The position numbers and the translations under genes were made by a program. From JADJPL01 sp049315745 (GTDB taxonomy: Bacteria > Bacteroidota > Bacteroidia > Chitinophagales > Saprospiraceae), in NCBI GenBank assembly GCA_049315745.1, contig JBMOJO010000184.1, positions 1 to 7,225 of the forward strand: a stretch of DNA of 7,225 nt. The letters run 5' to 3'. Positions 5,889 through 7,225 of this stretch are shown here, piece after piece (position 1 is the stretch's first letter; every line of letters starts with the position of its first letter). Under the pieces are notes generated by a model, which made no database searches, was not told where the DNA came from, and saw only the letters and a program-made list of their open reading frames with translations.

Positions 5889-7187
5889 ATGTACAAGCAT
5901 ATCCTGATTTTCATTTTTTGCCTTTCCGCCGCCTGGCAGCTCGATGCTCAGGTTGCCAAACCCAGGAAAGGTACTTTTGCCCTTACCAACGCAACCATCG
6001 AAACGATCAATAATGGTATCGTCCGGGGCACGCTGCTTATCCAGGATGGAAAAATCGCTGCCATCGGGGCCAACGTCACCCCGCCTGCCGGTACCGAAAT
6101 CATTGACTGCAATGGCTTAACCCTCTATCCGGGCATGATTGACGGCGGCACCCAAATCGGTCTTTCCGAAGTCAGCTCTGTATCGCTGACCGAAGACTAC
6201 TCCGAAATCGGAGATATCATCCCGCACATGGAAGCCCTCACTGCCGTCAACCCCAATGGTGCCGCTATTGCCGTTACCCGTGTAAGTGGTGTAACGACAG
6301 CATTGACGATGCCACAGAGCGGCTTGTTCCCGGGCACGGCAGCCCTGATCAACCTTGTCGGTTATACCCCGGATCAGATGTACGCCGGCTTCAAGACGGT
6401 CATTATGAGCTATCCCAGCGGTGGGCGCCGCGGTTTTTGGGATCAGCGCAGCGAAGAGGATATCAAGAAGGAAATGGAAAGAACCCAGAAGAAAATGAAC
6501 GAAGTCTGGGAACAGGCCGTCCTGTATGCCAAAATTGATTCCGCCGCACAAAAAGATAAAAATATCAGGCTCGAGTACAATCCGGAAATGGCCACACTGG
6601 CAAAAGTAGTGCGCGGGGAAATATCCTTGATGATCGAGGTAAATAAATCAGATGATATCCTTGCCGCCATCAAATGGGTACAAGACCGAAAAATCAAAAA
6701 AGTAATCTTTGCAGGCGTAGCAGAAGGCTGGCGCGTCGCTGACCAGATTGCCAAATCTGGAATCCCCGTTGTCGCAGGCCCGGTACAGGCCATCCCTACC
6801 CGGCCTTCCGACCGTTACGACAGCCGCTATGCCAATCCGGGCATCATGGCCAAAGCCGGTGTCAAAGTTGCATTGCGCAGCAGTGAGTCCGAAAACGTAC
6901 GCAACCTGCCCTTCCATGCCGGGTTTGCCGCCGCCTACGGAATGGGCAAAGAGGCCGCGCTGCGCGCCGTAACCATCGTACCCGCCCAGATCTTTGGGGT
7001 GGACAAAATGCTCGGCTCGCTGGAAGCAGGCAAGTCCGCTACGCTATTCGCCGCTACCGGCGATCCTTTCGAAACAAAGACGCAAGTCAGGTATCTGTTT
7101 ATTGATGGTTACCTGGTACCACTCGATAGCCGGCACATTCAACTGTACGACGAGTTCCTGAACCGTGCGACCGGTGTCCGGAAATGA
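5889..7187 (+). CDS. Exported amidohydrolase-superfamily protein lacking metal ligands
   Basis: The product has 432 residues; the ATG at 5889 opens a signal peptide (MYKHILIFIFCLSAAW, cleavage near LDAQ). The small domain is clear: FALTNATIETI (30-40), LLIQDGKIAAIG (49-60), VPAQIFGVDKMLGSLEAGKSATLFA (364-388). The HxH strand reads PGMIDGGTQIGL (81-92), so G87 and Q89 replace the two His; it continues with a SEVSS...TEDYSEIGD stretch. The positions of the later ligands read MIEVNKSDDI (248-257), FAGVAEGWRV (274-283) and VALRSSES (327-334), with no His or Asp ligand. The protein shares ALTNAT and an AGxxxGWxVxDxIxxxxIPVV block with the product of the first gene (2644-4377), so these two are closer to each other than to the middle enzyme. 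It is likely a non-catalytic partner or binding protein, unless it uses unrecognised chemistry. It ends in an intrinsic terminator, making it the last gene of the operon. Confidence 0.88.
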   Translation: MYKHILIFIFCLSAAWQLDAQVAKPRKGTFALTNATIETINNGIVRGTLLIQDGKIAAIGANVTPPAGTEIIDCNGLTLYPGMIDGGTQIGLSEVSSVSLTEDYSEIGDIIPHMEALTAVNPNGAAIAVTRVSGVTTALTMPQSGLFPGTAALINLVGYTPDQMYAGFKTVIMSYPSGGRRGFWDQRSEEDIKKEMERTQKKMNEVWEQAVLYAKIDSAAQKDKNIRLEYNPEMATLAKVVRGEISLMIEVNKSDDILAAIKWVQDRKIKKVIFAGVAEGWRVADQIAKSGIPVVAGPVQAIPTRPSDRYDSRYANPGIMAKAGVKVALRSSESENVRNLPFHAGFAAAYGMGKEAALRAVTIVPAQIFGVDKMLGSLEAGKSATLFAATGDPFETKTQVRYLFIDGYLVPLDSRHIQLYDEFLNRATGVRK

Positions 7188-7214
7188 TTTCCTGACACCC
7201 GGTGAATATTTTTT
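7170..7214 (+). terminator. Intrinsic terminator overlapping the last stop codon
   Basis: Arms 7170-7184 and 7188-7203 pair as ACCGG-TGTC-x-GGAAA with TTTCC-x-GACA-CCGGT, with one C/T mismatch and one bulged C. The loop 7185-7187 is exactly the TGA stop codon of the preceding gene. A run of six T (7209-7214) follows after a short AT-rich spacer. The last five codons therefore form the left arm of the terminator. The gap between stem and T run is slightly long, which lowers the confidence. Confidence 0.65.
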
Positions 7215-7225
7215 GGATAGGGCTT

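Overview
The window looks like chromosomal DNA of a member of the Bacteroidota, possibly close to the Saprospiria. The reasons are a TTTG-N18-TATCTTTG promoter of the Bacteroidota type, gene starts without Shine-Dalgarno sequences but with AT-rich leaders, and the protein types themselves. The phylum call is fairly safe; the class is a guess.

Layout from left to right. Bases 1-278 hold no gene. They carry a dense cluster of small inverted repeats: four related hairpin-plus-tail units (three in + orientation, one in -) and, between them, a perfect 59-bp palindrome. Most hairpin tips carry a GAA triloop, three of them inside a GCGAAGC core. Bases 279-364 are the 3' side of a minus-strand gene. 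That gene (365 to 2326 or 2374) encodes a multi-pass membrane protein with TPR repeats at its C-terminus, resembling the TMTC / DUF1736 GT-C glycosyltransferases. The divergent intergenic region up to 2643 contains a strong promoter for the minus gene and only a weak candidate for the plus genes.

From 2644 to 7187 three plus-strand genes lie close together (gaps of 44 and 72 bases) and end in a likely intrinsic terminator whose loop is the last stop codon. All three encode exported proteins of the amidohydrolase superfamily (imidazolonepropionase-like). Only the middle one keeps the metal-binding residues (HSH, further His, Asp). The first and third keep the fold signatures but have lost every recognisable metal ligand, and they resemble each other more than the middle protein. 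The first also carries a charged helical insertion and a C-terminal beta-rich domain.

The simplest reading is an operon with one active periplasmic or surface metallohydrolase and two non-catalytic paralogues that may bind substrate or assemble with it. The substrate cannot be told from sequence. The most interesting items are this active/pseudoenzyme trio and the structured repeat cluster at the left end.
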